Below, piece after piece: positions 24,650 to 37,355 of a stretch of 64,000 bases of DNA. Origin of the DNA: Telmatactis stephensoni. Its lineage: Eukaryota > Cnidaria > Anthozoa > Actiniaria > Isophelliidae. The DNA is taken from the NCBI GenBank assembly GCA_029948255.1, contig JALIZF010001508.1, positions 62,001 through 126,000 on the forward strand, read 5' to 3'. The notes beneath the pieces are model-generated. The model saw only the letters and a list, made by a program, of their open reading frames with translations, had not been told where the DNA came from and did not search any database. How positions within the stretch are numbered: position 1 is the stretch's first letter; every line of letters begins with the position of its first letter. The position numbers and the translations under genes were made by a program.

Positions 24650-24980
24650 ACGGGCGCTTAGAGTACGTTTACATTTAGGTAGAGAATGTTGATTGGCGCC
24701 ACAAAATTTGAATAGAAGATTTGATTGGCTGAAAGATTTCTTTCCGGGAAAGCCGTTCTAAAAATAGCCTGAAAATCTAATTGCAGGGTTGTATGTGACG
24801 TCACGGCAGCCATCTTGGATGAACTTCATCAAAAGATTTCTCATTTGCGTCTCTTGTTTGTTCATCCAACATGGCTGCCGCTTCTTTGTCTTTTGATTCC
24901 CAAAGAAATGGATGAAACCCAGCAATGTGTCATCTCATTGAGCCAATATAGGGTAGACTGGCTTCTATTCATGAGCTGAT
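24650..24980 (+). promoter_or_regulatory. Promoter-like block 3' of gene 1 (CRE and YY1-like sites)
   Basis: TGACGTCACGGCAGCCATC followed by TTGGATG gives a CRE and a YY1-like site; a second YY1-like site (AACATGGCTGCCGC) and CCAAT/ATTGG boxes flank it. The block is conserved at 62510-62760 in the duplication. No convincing downstream exon was found. Confidence 0.35.
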
Positions 24981-25388
24981 TATATCGTATTTGATATTAA
25001 AAACTTTGTTGACTGCTATCAAATAATGTGCATTTTTCATCAGTCGTTTTCATATTTCATTTACAGTGAATAAGACAGTGACAAAACGAACTGGAAACTG
25101 GGCCCTCTCTTCTTTTTGGCTGGATAAAAATAGGCAGAATGTACAAAACCTCGTCCTTGTCTACTTAATTTCAAGAGATAAAGCTACACCAGGCCGGAAT
25201 GGCATCTTCCGGCCGAAAATTCAACATGTTTTAAAGTCATTTTGGTTTCTGTCCAGTCAAACAATCCATGCATGCTTAGCAGTACCTAGTTCTGTTACTG
25301 GCGAATAGACTATATATAGTGCTAGCTAGTGCATTATCTTGATGAGAGCACATTTAACCTACAGGCAATGTATGCTTACATCAACACA

Positions 25389-26450
25389 TTAAGTGCACAA
25401 ATACTTAATCAAGACATATCCATGTCCCTTATCATTAACACAACATGTATTTTGCTGATCAGAGCCACTGTTGTACGACCCTCCTCCTCCCCCACAGGAA
25501 TGGACATTATTATCCCCAGAAGCACCCCCTGAGTACCCACCACCTCCCCCTGCCCCTCCATAAGTACCATATGCTCCACCCCCACCACCAAACCCCCCTA
25601 CAGCATTATTGTGCCGAGCCCTGCCTCCTACTCCCCCATTGAGAAACCCTTTGCCACCTTCACCACCACTACCACTTGAGCCACCAAACTGAATGCTGCT
25701 ACGGCCGTCGGAGTAAAATCCTCCTCCACCACCACCTAAAGAACAAATAGATCATATCAAATGTGAAAATTAAATCACATTTTATTGAAATTACCGAGAA
25801 ATGTTCAATTTTACAAGATGTCCCTTTGTTTTGTATGCTATCTAACACTTTTTGGCCATTCTAGCATGGCGGATTTTATACCATGAAGTCGGTTCATGCA
25901 GATGGTCTAGACTAACCTGAGTTGCCGCCATCTGCAGTAGTTGCACCTTTCCCTCCTGTACCACCAGGCCATTGCAGACCATTATAGCCATTCCTGCCGG
26001 ATGTAGAGGTACCGGCATCACAGTACGCTGAGTGACGAGATTTAGCAGATTCAACTCCTCCTCCTCCCCCAGCTACAATCATTGGAGTATTACCCTTGAC
26101 TACAAAAGAACCCCCACCCCCTCCCGATGCGCCATCAATTGTATTAAACACTCCCTCTTGACCAACAAGAATCTTGATGACTTCATCTTTGGTGAGAGTA
26201 AATGTACCAACCATACGAGCTCCACGACCACGGTACAAATCACTTGTAGTAAATTTGTCTTTTCCCCCTGTAGCCCCTACAGCCTCAATTTGGTACTGTC
26301 CTGTCTTTGGCACAGTCCAATGCTGGATACCGCTGACCAAAGTGACTTGATGTTGGTGTGGCTGGCCTTGGTAGTGGTTACCAAGAGATGTGGGGCCCAG
26401 TCTTCCGCTGGCACCCAGTGTTGTAAACTTGAATAACACATTACCTAGGC
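25389..26450 (-). CDS. Gene 1 exons 15-16: ALK/LTK-like glycine-rich domain, C-terminus
   Basis: Exon 15 (25917-26450, 178 codons) begins [19 protein letters not shown] and contains [25 protein letters not shown] and AGGGGGV. Exon 16 (25389-25735) continues [14 protein letters not shown] with repeated poly-glycine runs and ends [12 protein letters not shown] at TAA 25391-25389. The layout matches the ALK/LTK extracellular glycine-rich domain also found in invertebrate secreted proteins. There is no kinase here. Exon lengths (534 and 347 nt) are identical to those of gene 3. Confidence 0.85.
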
Positions 26451-29400
26451 CTTTTAAAGAAATATAATATAACTCATAACTAGTGTTACGACTACTCCGA
26501 TCCAACCAAGGCCACTCAAACAAATTTTAGACCAATTTTCAATGTACATTTTTGACGCTTAACAACAGATGTTTGGCAAACTCCTACAGTCAAAAGACAA
26601 TCAAATAAAATGATGAAAATGAAATAAAATGAAATGTTAAACTTGAGCACTGGGAATTCTTAATTTATGTATGTGTTATCTTTGGTATGACGCTCTTCAT
26701 TTCTTGAAATTATAAAATATATAATATTGGAGTGTTTTCGATTGAAATGGGTTTGGATAAAAACACATAAACAAACTGAACATGCTTGGGTATTATTCAA
26801 ATTATTTGTTCTTCCATCGAAAATGCCACTATTAGCTGTAAGGCTTTTAAAATTATTTTAGAGTTTATTTGTAGAACGTTTATATATTTCTCCTAGTTTT
26901 AGATGGCGGCCATTAACATCATAGAACAATGTATCGAATGGGACAGCCAATAATTTATCAAACAATAGTTTTGCTCACACATAAATAATTTCTTGACAAA
27001 TATCAGAACAAACCTGAAGCAACAGTCAGCTGACAGTTATCTCCACACCACCCACTTTTACACCGGCAGGTATAAGAATCTCCTTTATCCACACAGGTCC
27101 CTCCATTCTTGCAGTAGTTTGAGTTGTGACAAACACTGGGCTCTACAATTATAACGGAATCATATACTTAGATATAGAGGGGGCAATGGGTTGAATTGAC
27201 GGTATTTTAATTGCCCTTTCTGTTCAATTTCAGTGATATCGACTGCGGTATTACAATTTCTAACATCAAATACCGTACATAGTTTTTGGACGATTTTCTT
27301 TGTTGTTTTTCGGGTTTAAATACTCCCCTCGATATACACTTATCAATGACTGAAGTAGAAGCAATTGATTCATGTCATATTACAGACAAGTAAAGCATTA
27401 GTAGACTGCATGTAAAAAGGCTTTGAGTAAAGAACGCCTGCTCCGGGCCCTAAAATCGCCTAATGTATTGCTTTATATTGCCTAATATCCCCCACGATTG
27501 TTCAATATCACCCAAGAGCGCCTAAGAGCACCAACTCGAAATGGCTAAAATTTCCCAATATCGCCTAAGATCGCATGAGATCGCCCAAAAATAACGACGA
27601 TTTTAGGGCCCGGGGTAGGCCTTAAAGAGGAGAGGGGAGGAAAACTGAAGTCTCTTCCCTTTTTCCTGTCTGTTCACAAGCTATCTAAGGTATTGTAAAT
27701 AAATCGTACATTTTTGTAATAAAGGGTTATTAACCGAGCGCGAGGTCTGTATGGGAAAATATCAGACCGAGGTCTTGACAGTACGGACCGAGCCGTAGGC
27801 GAGGTCCGTACAAAAAAGACCGAGGTCTGATATTTCCCCATACAGACCGAGCAAACGAGGTTAATAACTTATTTATTATATGGCTTTGAGAAGTCCCACT
27901 AAAACAATTGCCAAATGCAAACTTTTCTTTTCATCCGGTACAGCGGTCCTGATATGGCAAAATACAGACAATGCGTTAGCCAATCAGAATTCAGGAAATT
28001 ATCCAGCCATATAATAAGACTGTATATCGCCCTTCGAAGATGATAGGATGATTTATGATTTCCCATTGCTATTCCATCAAAATTAATTCAAGCGCTGCTT
28101 TTCCTGAAGCTCGTTTACTGGGCAAAACAATAAAAGAACACACCCAGGTTTGGAGTGTTATGGCTATGGACCAAGGGGGTCAGGCAATTGATCTTTCCGA
28201 AAACCGGTCTCACGTTGCTTGTAGCAATATTAAATACGTACTTGTATGCCACTCACGTGGATTCTAAATACAAATAGCAATGCATGAGAAAACATAAATC
28301 TCCTATTCGCGAGCAAATATTTTCCTTTCAATTCAGAGCTGTCAAATTATCATAGTATCATGCATGTAGCCTCGGGGAAACGGATAGGCAAAAACTTGAT
28401 TCATTCCCTTGAATGATAGCCATGTTACATGTATGAGTCAAATGGTTTTTGTTGGGTTTGATGGTCTAATGAGCTTATATTTATCTGAAATTATTAAACT
28501 AGTAAAACAGAAAACAGAAAAATTACCTGGAAAGTTAAAATTAACAAAAAGGTGAAGTTTGAAGGGAATAAATTCAAAACTCGTGAGAATATGAATTTTT
28601 GAAAGTGAATTTTGTAAGAAAAGCTTTGCTGGCAGGCATCTCTTGCCTACCAACGAATGCTCATTTTATACAAATTTCGATTTTTGAAAATTCAAATCTT
28701 CAGGAGTTTTGAACTTACTTAATTCATTCAAACTTCACATTTTTACTAATTTTGACGAGCTATGGTAATTATTCTTCTGGAATAGGTCCTTTGCATCTTA
28801 CGGTCATACATGGTACATATATTGGAGGGCAAAAGAATGTAAACAGTCTCTAAAACAAATGAACCTCTAGACAAGGCGCATTTTCGAGAAATCAGATACC
28901 TGGAGGCATTTTGGGGTAGAGGCTGGTAACATATTTATTCTAAACCGATTTTTCATGCTGAATGCAAATATGACTGTTACCAAGACGTATTCTGCAATCT
29001 TATACGTGTAAGACGTGTTTTGTGAATTGCTACAGTCATTTCATACTAACGGCTTTTTCATGTAATTTCAAGAGTTCCCAAACTTAAAAACAATTACTAT
29101 AACTGAAAAGAGCACATCAAAATTAGTAAAACTGTGAAGTTTGAAGGATATCAGTTGAAAACTCAAGGAGATACGAATTTTCAAAAATCGAAATTTGTTG
29201 GTATCTCTTGCATAACTGTAAGTGTTTTCATACAAAATTTCGTTTTTTTTAAATTCGTATCTCCTTGATTTTTCAACTGATATCCTTCAAACTTCACAGT
29301 TTTACTGATTTTGATATGCTCTTTCCAGGTATGGTAATTGATTTTAAGTTTGGGAACTTTTGGAATTACATGAAAAAGCCGTTAGTATGAAATGACTGTA

Positions 29401-32400
29401 GCAATTCACAAAATACGTCATTTACACGTATAAGATTGCAGAATACGTCTTGGTAACAGCCATATTCGGATTCAGCATGAAAAATTAGTTTAGAATAGTT
29501 ATGTTACCAGCCTCTACCCCAAAATGCCTTCTGCATTTTTTGCGATCGACTTTTTCAATTTTACGCCTTGTCTACTCGGGCAGTCAAGCTTGACTTTTCT
29601 TGGACAATTTCATTTTCAATTCCAATTTCAAGACGCTTCGAATTTGCCATGTTCCTTACATGAAAATTGTGCTTTATATTAAAATTCAGGAATTAAAGCT
29701 GAAAAAAGGGGGAGAGGGAAGGAAAAAAAAAAAAAAAAAAAAGAAAGAAAGGAAAAGGAATCGGATATTAAATAAAGTAGAAAAATTTGCGCAAACATTT
29801 GAGGTTATGGCAGATTTTTAAGTTTCGATTTCGAATTCAAGCACTGAAATGGACGGTTTAAGAATTATCACAAGGGGCAATGATGAATCGTGCAAATTTA
29901 GTTGCCGACTTACGAGATACACTTCACTTGCCACATACAAAAGTATCAAGACAAATCTAAGTGCATAAATCTCAGTTATTCGTGACAACACAAAAGTTTT
30001 AGCACGTAGCCTCGTTCTAAATCCTTTGTATGTGGCAGGTGAAGCATATCTCGAAACTGGGCTATTTCCATGAAGCTTGATAAAGATGTACCTCGCTTGC
30101 ATGTGTATGCGTGACAAGATCCACACGTGACGTCATTCCAGTGATACTCATGACGTAATCCTAGAGTGTGTACGCAATCCTGGTCACCAGGGTAACCATT
30201 GGGTTGATTTCTTGCCCAGTAAGTAAAGTTGACAGCAGTTCCATCAATCCAAGTAAAGTTGCCTTCACTATCAATATCCTGCAAACCAATCCATCCAGTG
30301 TCACCACCATGGCGATGCTGTACGTATGTATTTTCTTCTTGACTTGTAATACTGGCTAGATTAGAGTTGACATCAAGACATTTGGACTGAGCTGCTTGCC
30401 ACGATAGACACGATGAACTTGTCATGTAACAGAACCCATTGAAGTACGTCCAACCTTCACCACAGATATCTACAACACCAAACACAGTATTGGTTACCAA
30501 ATGAAAACAGATCACCTACCTACCTAATTACCTACCTACCTAGCTACCTAGCTACCTAGCTACCTAGCTACCTACCTACCTACCTACCTACCTACCTACC
30601 TACCTGTCTACCTAACTGTCTCAAGGATTTTTGTCCGTGATTGTAGCTACCTACCTACTTACCTACCTACCTACCTATACCTACCTACCTACCTACCTAC
30701 CTACCTACCTACCTACCTACCTATCTACCTACTTACCTACCTATTTGTATATATTTAGGTATATAAAGTTAGGTATACTATATAGTATAGTATAGGTATA
30801 GGTATATACTTATGTATACCTATACTATTTGTATACTACTCAGGTGGCGTAGAACTCTCATTTGTATACTACTCTACCTACCTACCTACCTACCTATACC
30901 TACCTACCTACCTACCTACCTACCTACCTACCTACCTATCTACCTACTTACCTACCTACCTATCTACCTACCAACCACTCACCTTACCTCCCCTCATTTC
31001 TAACTACTTGTAACTAACCTAACTTTGTGTAGTTGTTGTCATACCTGATACAACCATGTACTGAAGTGTCACTGGGTCATAACGATCTGAGTACAATTCT
31101 TTGATACAAGCACGGAATTCATTAGAAGCGATGTCCTATTGACAGGCAAATGCTGTTAGAATAGGCCATGTTCGATTTCTTAAAATTCTAGCTTGACTGC
31201 GAGGCTTTGATTGGACGGTACTTCATGTAGTTACAAAAACATGATTGCCAAATACATTAGTGTTAGGAATAAACCAATGTACCATAAATGACGTTTACTG
31301 CCATTGGCAAAATTTAAGAATTTAGTTAGTTCACCACCAAACAGCGTTACTATATATAGAATTCATACCATGGTATCAGTCCCCTTACTCTCTTATGGTT
31401 TGGTAGTATTCGCTATTTTATTCCAGAAAGCCTCGCTATCGTGCTAGAATGTTGACATATCGAACGTGGCCCACTATTAGTAGAGACCCATAAAAAGTAC
31501 GTAGATGTACTCATACCTCGATCCATGCAGAAATCCCGTTACATTTTGGGTTATTTCGCCCACTGCCAGTCTTGTGTGTAGCTGTTATCATGACCAATGG
31601 ACGGCTTGTGTAGTTTCCTGTCATGTTTACGTTCTTAATTAAAGATATCAACATTGTACGTTATTCAACAATAACAGCAGTTAAGGACGGAGCCCTCTAA
31701 TGTGAAAGTAATTATTTTCTCTAAAATCTATATGGGTGTGAAAGAACCCATTGTAGGCTGTTAGAATCCAAGAAAAAAGTTGGGGGTCACCACGCATTTT
31801 AATGAGTTATACGTCATCAAATGTTGCGGAAAATGCATTTTTGACGACCCAAAGAAAAAAAATTAAAAATCCTCTATACTTTCAATAAGTTTCAAACTTT
31901 TTTTTCCTAAAACACTCTAAGCATAATTCTCTGGTAGGGAAATACCATAAAATTGCGAAAACAAAGAAAATAATGTTTTTTAAAAAGATTTACTTGGTTT
32001 TAGGATGTTCTAGTCTATGATTGCTAAATATAATATGTGATTTTTTTATCATTCTTCAATTATAAATTTATAAAAAGCTTATATAATTCTAGATTTTTCT
32101 TTGGTTTATAATTTACAAAAGGAAAAAAGAGGGGGTATCCAGGCGATTTAAGAAGTTATTTACCGATAAACGCACGAAATACGATGAAATCCCTAGCCCT
32201 TCATACAGAGTATAGACAGATTTTACAAAGCATTATGGGACATTTCCAAGATGGCGGCCAATAGGCAAATCTAGTCCTTGTGATCAAAACAGTGGTTTTT
32301 AAGCGAGTTTTATTCATCAATACTGAATTTAATTCTACTACAGGAACAGTCAAATGTTTTTTCTACAAGCAAGTAAGTTTTATTTATCCAAATATCGCAA

Positions 32401-35121
32401 AACTGCTTTGTTTTTACGATGTTTTTACTACAAAGGGCTATGCGCAGAACGCAGTGCGCGCTGACAATAGAGGGCACCGTCCTTAAATCAGCAGTTCATG
32501 TAGAACCATGCCCCATAATGGAATAGCAGTGTAAATCGAAAATGTCCCTTAACGAAGTTCTCCAACATTATTTAAAGAACTCTTTGGTTCGGCTCGGTGA
32601 CTTCACTCTTTGGCTCGGCTTGGTTTGCAGATCTTAAATTCACACTTCTCATCATGCATATCACACGTAAGCATTGGAAAAAGCAAATTTTACCTAACAA
32701 AATGCGTAGTTGTTGGATTCTTGCAGAGAATTGTCATTTGCGAAAAAGACTCTTCCATGTTCGGAGAAGAGAGGACGGTGAAGAACCTCGAAGGCCATCC
32801 AATCCTGCGAGTTGATACAAACACAGGTCAGTGAAACCTCTCCTTATACGAACACCGTACCCCTATAAGAAGAACTCCTTTCTGTTCCGGGCATTTCCTC
32901 ATGCATAGATAAAACCTCCATATATCGAACTCCTACAGACTACATCCGCATGAAAGTGGCTCAACTCTATAAGAATGTTTTGTGTGTGTCAGTAGTTTCC
33001 CTAGGCCTGCAGTGCTGAATTTGTCATTTAATTTTTGCGTAAGATTTTAAGCCTAAGATCACATCTAAGATGTTTCAGCTCTAAAAGCATTAAAGTGTTG
33101 GTACTGAGCTTAACATGTTTCAAAATTGCTTATACCATACCACATCAATGTCTTCATGTACGCCGTCAAAGTTCTGTAATTCTCTGATGCAAACTTGAAA
33201 CGAAGTCGAGTTGATGTCCTCCACCCAAACGCTTGCAGCATTGTGTTTAAGTCCTTCTCTTTGATGGTCAAGAGTCACTAGTACTGTAGGAGAACCTGTG
33301 AATTTACGCTGTAAAAATGACAAATGGCTTTAATTTTTCTTTTTATACTCTAATAGATATGCAGATGACGTAAAAATGTAGTGAGGACAAAAAGTACGCC
33401 AAAAGACGGCGAAGTTGAGTGTCGTGACTGTTGTTCTCATGACATTATGACTTCTTCTGTGTATGTATTAGAGAGCAGATCCATGGAAAAGAGAATATAT
33501 TTGTTTTATATAATATTCATCAAAATATTTCAACCAATCAGAGCGCGCATAAGAATCAATGACGTCAAATCTATGCGTGTGTTCTGTAATCAGCAACTAA
33601 CTGCATTTGTTTACATAGGCTGAGCTCAATACCTCAATACAGTATTATTTTGCAAACATTGCTCAACTCACTTGTGCTGATTTTTTCTGTCGAGGGAGGA
33701 AAAACCGGTGAACCCGGAGAAAAAACCCTCATGGCATGGTAGAGAACAACACATCAAACAAACTAAATTCACATATGATCTGAGCGCTTGGTCGAGCTGG
33801 GACTCGAGCCCGGACCACAGCTGTGAAGGCCGGTGATTTCACCACTCGGCCAACCATGCCACCCACCCAATCGCTCAGTTGTTAATTAGATCAAGAGCGT
33901 TTTCAAGGAAGTGGCCTTGAAGAGCAGTACAGGTACATGCAACAGTTCAGGCCAAATATAATCAATGTGTACCTTAAAAGAAGGATATACTCACGCTAGG
34001 CAATGCAATCGTCTTGCACTTAGTACCAGTCCACCATCGTGTAAACCTCTCCCTTCCAGTGACTCCACCATTCGGTGCTCCTTGATATCCTATCCAGTCA
34101 ACTGATTCTATATCATGGGATGGATTATCGTTTCTTCCTGTCCTGGTAACACACATAGTAAAGTTGTTGGTATTGACGTTCTCTGTCCACGCAACTGTAG
34201 CATCGTGTACTGTGGCTGGCTGGAAAGCGTTGATGTAGTTCACAGTCAGTTGGACATGTAAAGGTTTGTCAGGATAGAAAGTGTAGGGTTTGAGCACGAC
34301 AAGTTCGCAGCGAGTGTCCGACCACGGAAAATTTTGCTGACGAAGAAAGCGTCTTCCTTTATCCAGTGGAAATCCTTTTAAGAAAAATGTTCCAAAAACG
34401 TACCGATATCAAAAATGCCAGTGTAAAATACTAAAACGTTTAACAAAACAATGGGTATTACCTTGGCAGCCTCCAGGATGATAGTACGTAAAGTTTCCCC
34501 TCGTTCTACAGATTTCTCTCTTCATGATGCACATGTTATCGAATGTGTGTCCATTGGTTGCACAAACAAGATCATGATATGTCGGGCATTGAGATATGCA
34601 CACGCACTGAGCAACACTCGGGGACACTGCATGACAATTTGCAAAGTAGTCACATGTTTTGTTGATGCAGGGATCGAGATCTGTAAAGAAATGTGATCAT
34701 AGTTCGAATAACATAAATCCTGTCTCTGGGTTCTGTCTGGCAAATGAGGGACTTGTACTACAGAATGGAACAGGATTCCAGTTTTTATTTCAGTTCTGGA
34801 ACAGCAGATTCTGATTGTCTAATTAATTTAATACATTAGATTATTTCGTTTAGGAATCGGTCTGATTGGTTGGAAAAGTCTAGGTGTATGGCCCTTGTCG
34901 TTCTGTAAAACATATTGGACCAACTTACCACCAAATATCAGATAGTCAACAGTTATAGGATGATGCTTGGGGTTATTCAGTCCAACCAGGTCCTTCACAC
35001 AAGTCCTGAAGTAAGTTCTTGTAATTTCCTGAAATAGGTATGAAAACGTTTATTTCTTTTAATTCAGACAATAATATGAATGTCACATTATAAAAGAGTG
35101 GTTAGGTTTTCTTTCCTTGTG

Positions 35122-35164
<43 letters not shown>

Positions 35165-37323
35165 CATTGTTAATGTTCTTAATTGTTATTGTTGCTAGTT
35201 GTTGTTGCTAGTTGTTGTTAATTATTGTTGTTGTTAAATGTTGTTGTCAATTGCTGTTGTTGTTAATTGTTGTTGTTGTTAATTGTTGTTGTTGCTAATT
35301 GCTGTTGTTGTTGCTAATTATTGTTGCTGCTAATTGCTGTTGTTGTTAAATTGTTGTTTTTGTTGTTGTTGTTAAATGTTGTTGTCAATTGCTGTTGTTG
35401 TTAATTGTTGTTGATGTTATAATTAATTTTAATTGTTGTTGTTGTTGTTTCAGATTCCATGGAAATCTCCAACCAACAAGTACAATCACCATTATAAACT
35501 ACGACGACAAAATAGATATATCTAGATAAGGTTAACTTGCAAAATTCATGGCAATTGGTATAGCATAGTGATCCGATGTCTTACCTCCAAATACAAGGTA
35601 GTCGACTCTGATTGGATGATGTTTATTGTTAAGACCAACCAGATCCTTAATACAAGTTTTGAAGTACGTTTTTGTTGTTTCCTGGAATTTAAAGAATTCT
35701 TCAAATATAACTAGAAATCTGTTTTATTGGGGTTTCAACAGTGTAGCCCGTTCATTGAGCTGTAAACTGATGAATCAGAAAACTCTTTTTGGTCTGGTTT
35801 GGTCTAGGCTGGTTTGGTTTGGCTTGGTCTGGGCTGGTTTGGTTTGGTTTGGTTTGGTTTGGTTTGGTTTGGTTTGGTTTGGTTTGGTTTGGTTTGGTTT
35901 GGTTTGGTTTGGTTTGGTTTGGTTTGGTTTGGGTTGGGTTGGGTTGGGTTGGGTTGGGTTGGGTTGGTTGGTTGGTTGGTTGGTTGGTTGGTTGGTTGGT
36001 TGGTTGGTCGGTTGGTTGGTTGGTCGGTTGGTTGGTTGGTCGGTTGGATGGTTGGTTATTTTTTGTTCATTTTTGTTTTGCTCAGTTTTATCAATGCGCC
36101 ATGAGGAAAATTAACTTTTTCGGGCAATTTATTAAAAAGTGCACAAATAATTGTTCAATTCACAAGATCATCTTAGCAATTTGCAGTACGTTTTGGAGAG
36201 ACAAATCGCACAGGCAAAGTCATGCGTTTCAAACGAGGAGTTTTTGCACGATTAGTAAGAAATTTCATTTGGTCTCCGGCCTGGCATGACATAGCCTGCG
36301 TAGCAGCGCCAGGGGAGAGGGGGAGGGGAGGGAGGGGAGGGGGAAGAAAGAAAAGGGGAGGGAGGGGACTAGGCATGACAGCAACTATTTGATTGTATGT
36401 GTTTATCAACAGACGCCATTATATGTGCGATTATCATTCAAAATTTAGTGTTGCAGGCCGAAATCATGGCTGACTTATAGCCTTACTAACCTCAACCCAT
36501 GCTGCAATTGAGTTATACTCAGCAGGAACTGAGTTGACGTTACTGCGGTTGAACTCATTACTGGGCGTAAGAAGAACTGTAGGAGTAGAGTAGTAAGGTT
36601 CCTTGAAGTTAGTGGTCTGAAAAATATTATCATGACTATTTAGAAATAGCAAGTTATGGTGCAAAAATTGTACGTAGAGCACATTTTTGTTAGTACCTGA
36701 CAATAGGCATCATTATCAGCTTCGCTTGGTGGGTAGGTGTTGGGAAAGTTTAACGTGATAAAATCATGATAATTCCACGTCTGAGGAACTTGGGTCATGG
36801 CCATCCATGTCTAGAGATAATCAATGCACAATATTTTTTAGAAAATTCACCATAAAACGAATATATCGTAGTTAGCTATAGCTAATTATGCTTAGAATCA
36901 AAGTTCAATATGATCTTGAAAAGTACATACTGTATTAGTGCCTCTAGTTTTCTGACTTAATTCCATCAGACTGAAAAGTGGCACACATAATTGATTTTAT
37001 TCACATAAAAGAGTATTCGTTTTTGCCGGACAGAAAGACCGAAATATATACGTTTCTACCCAATTCAAACTTATCACTGGGAATAAGATTCTTTGTCTTT
37101 TGAGTCTTTTATCACGTGGAAATGTTTGGAACAAAAGTTCTTAACACTAGAGGTTTTGAATTGTGTAGAAACTTGAGCAACACGTTACCGATATGCAGTC
37201 TATTGACTGACCGGCTGACTCACTCATTCATTCACTCACTCACTACCTAGCTCACTGAATCACTAACTCTGACTGACTCAATGACCGATTGACTGACTGA
37301 CTTACTGACTGATTGACAGACGG

Positions 37324-37355
<32 letters not shown>

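Larger units (their letters stand above)
24130..27420. repeat. Inverted segmental duplication, left copy
   Basis: From an upstream intron piece (27160-27420, ACCGTACATAGTTTTTGGAC) through the EGF and glycine-rich exons of gene 1 to the 3' flank (AAACTTATAATC side, 24130-24640). It matches 58770-63270 in reverse orientation, in exons, introns and flank. Confidence 0.82.

Noticed and set aside
25389..27142. ALK/LTK receptor kinase gene
   Set aside because: Only the extracellular glycine-rich domain is present, directly followed by a stop; no transmembrane or kinase exon follows.
35935..35965. Telomere-like GGGTT repeat
   Set aside because: GGGTT is not TTAGGG and grades into GGTTT and GGTT; it is a simple intronic microsatellite.
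35626..36289. Three overlapping open frames rich in LVWFG and VGWL repeats
   Set aside because: They translate the GGTTT/GGGTT/GGTT microsatellite; no start context, no splice support, and it lies in an intron of gene 1 on the opposite strand.
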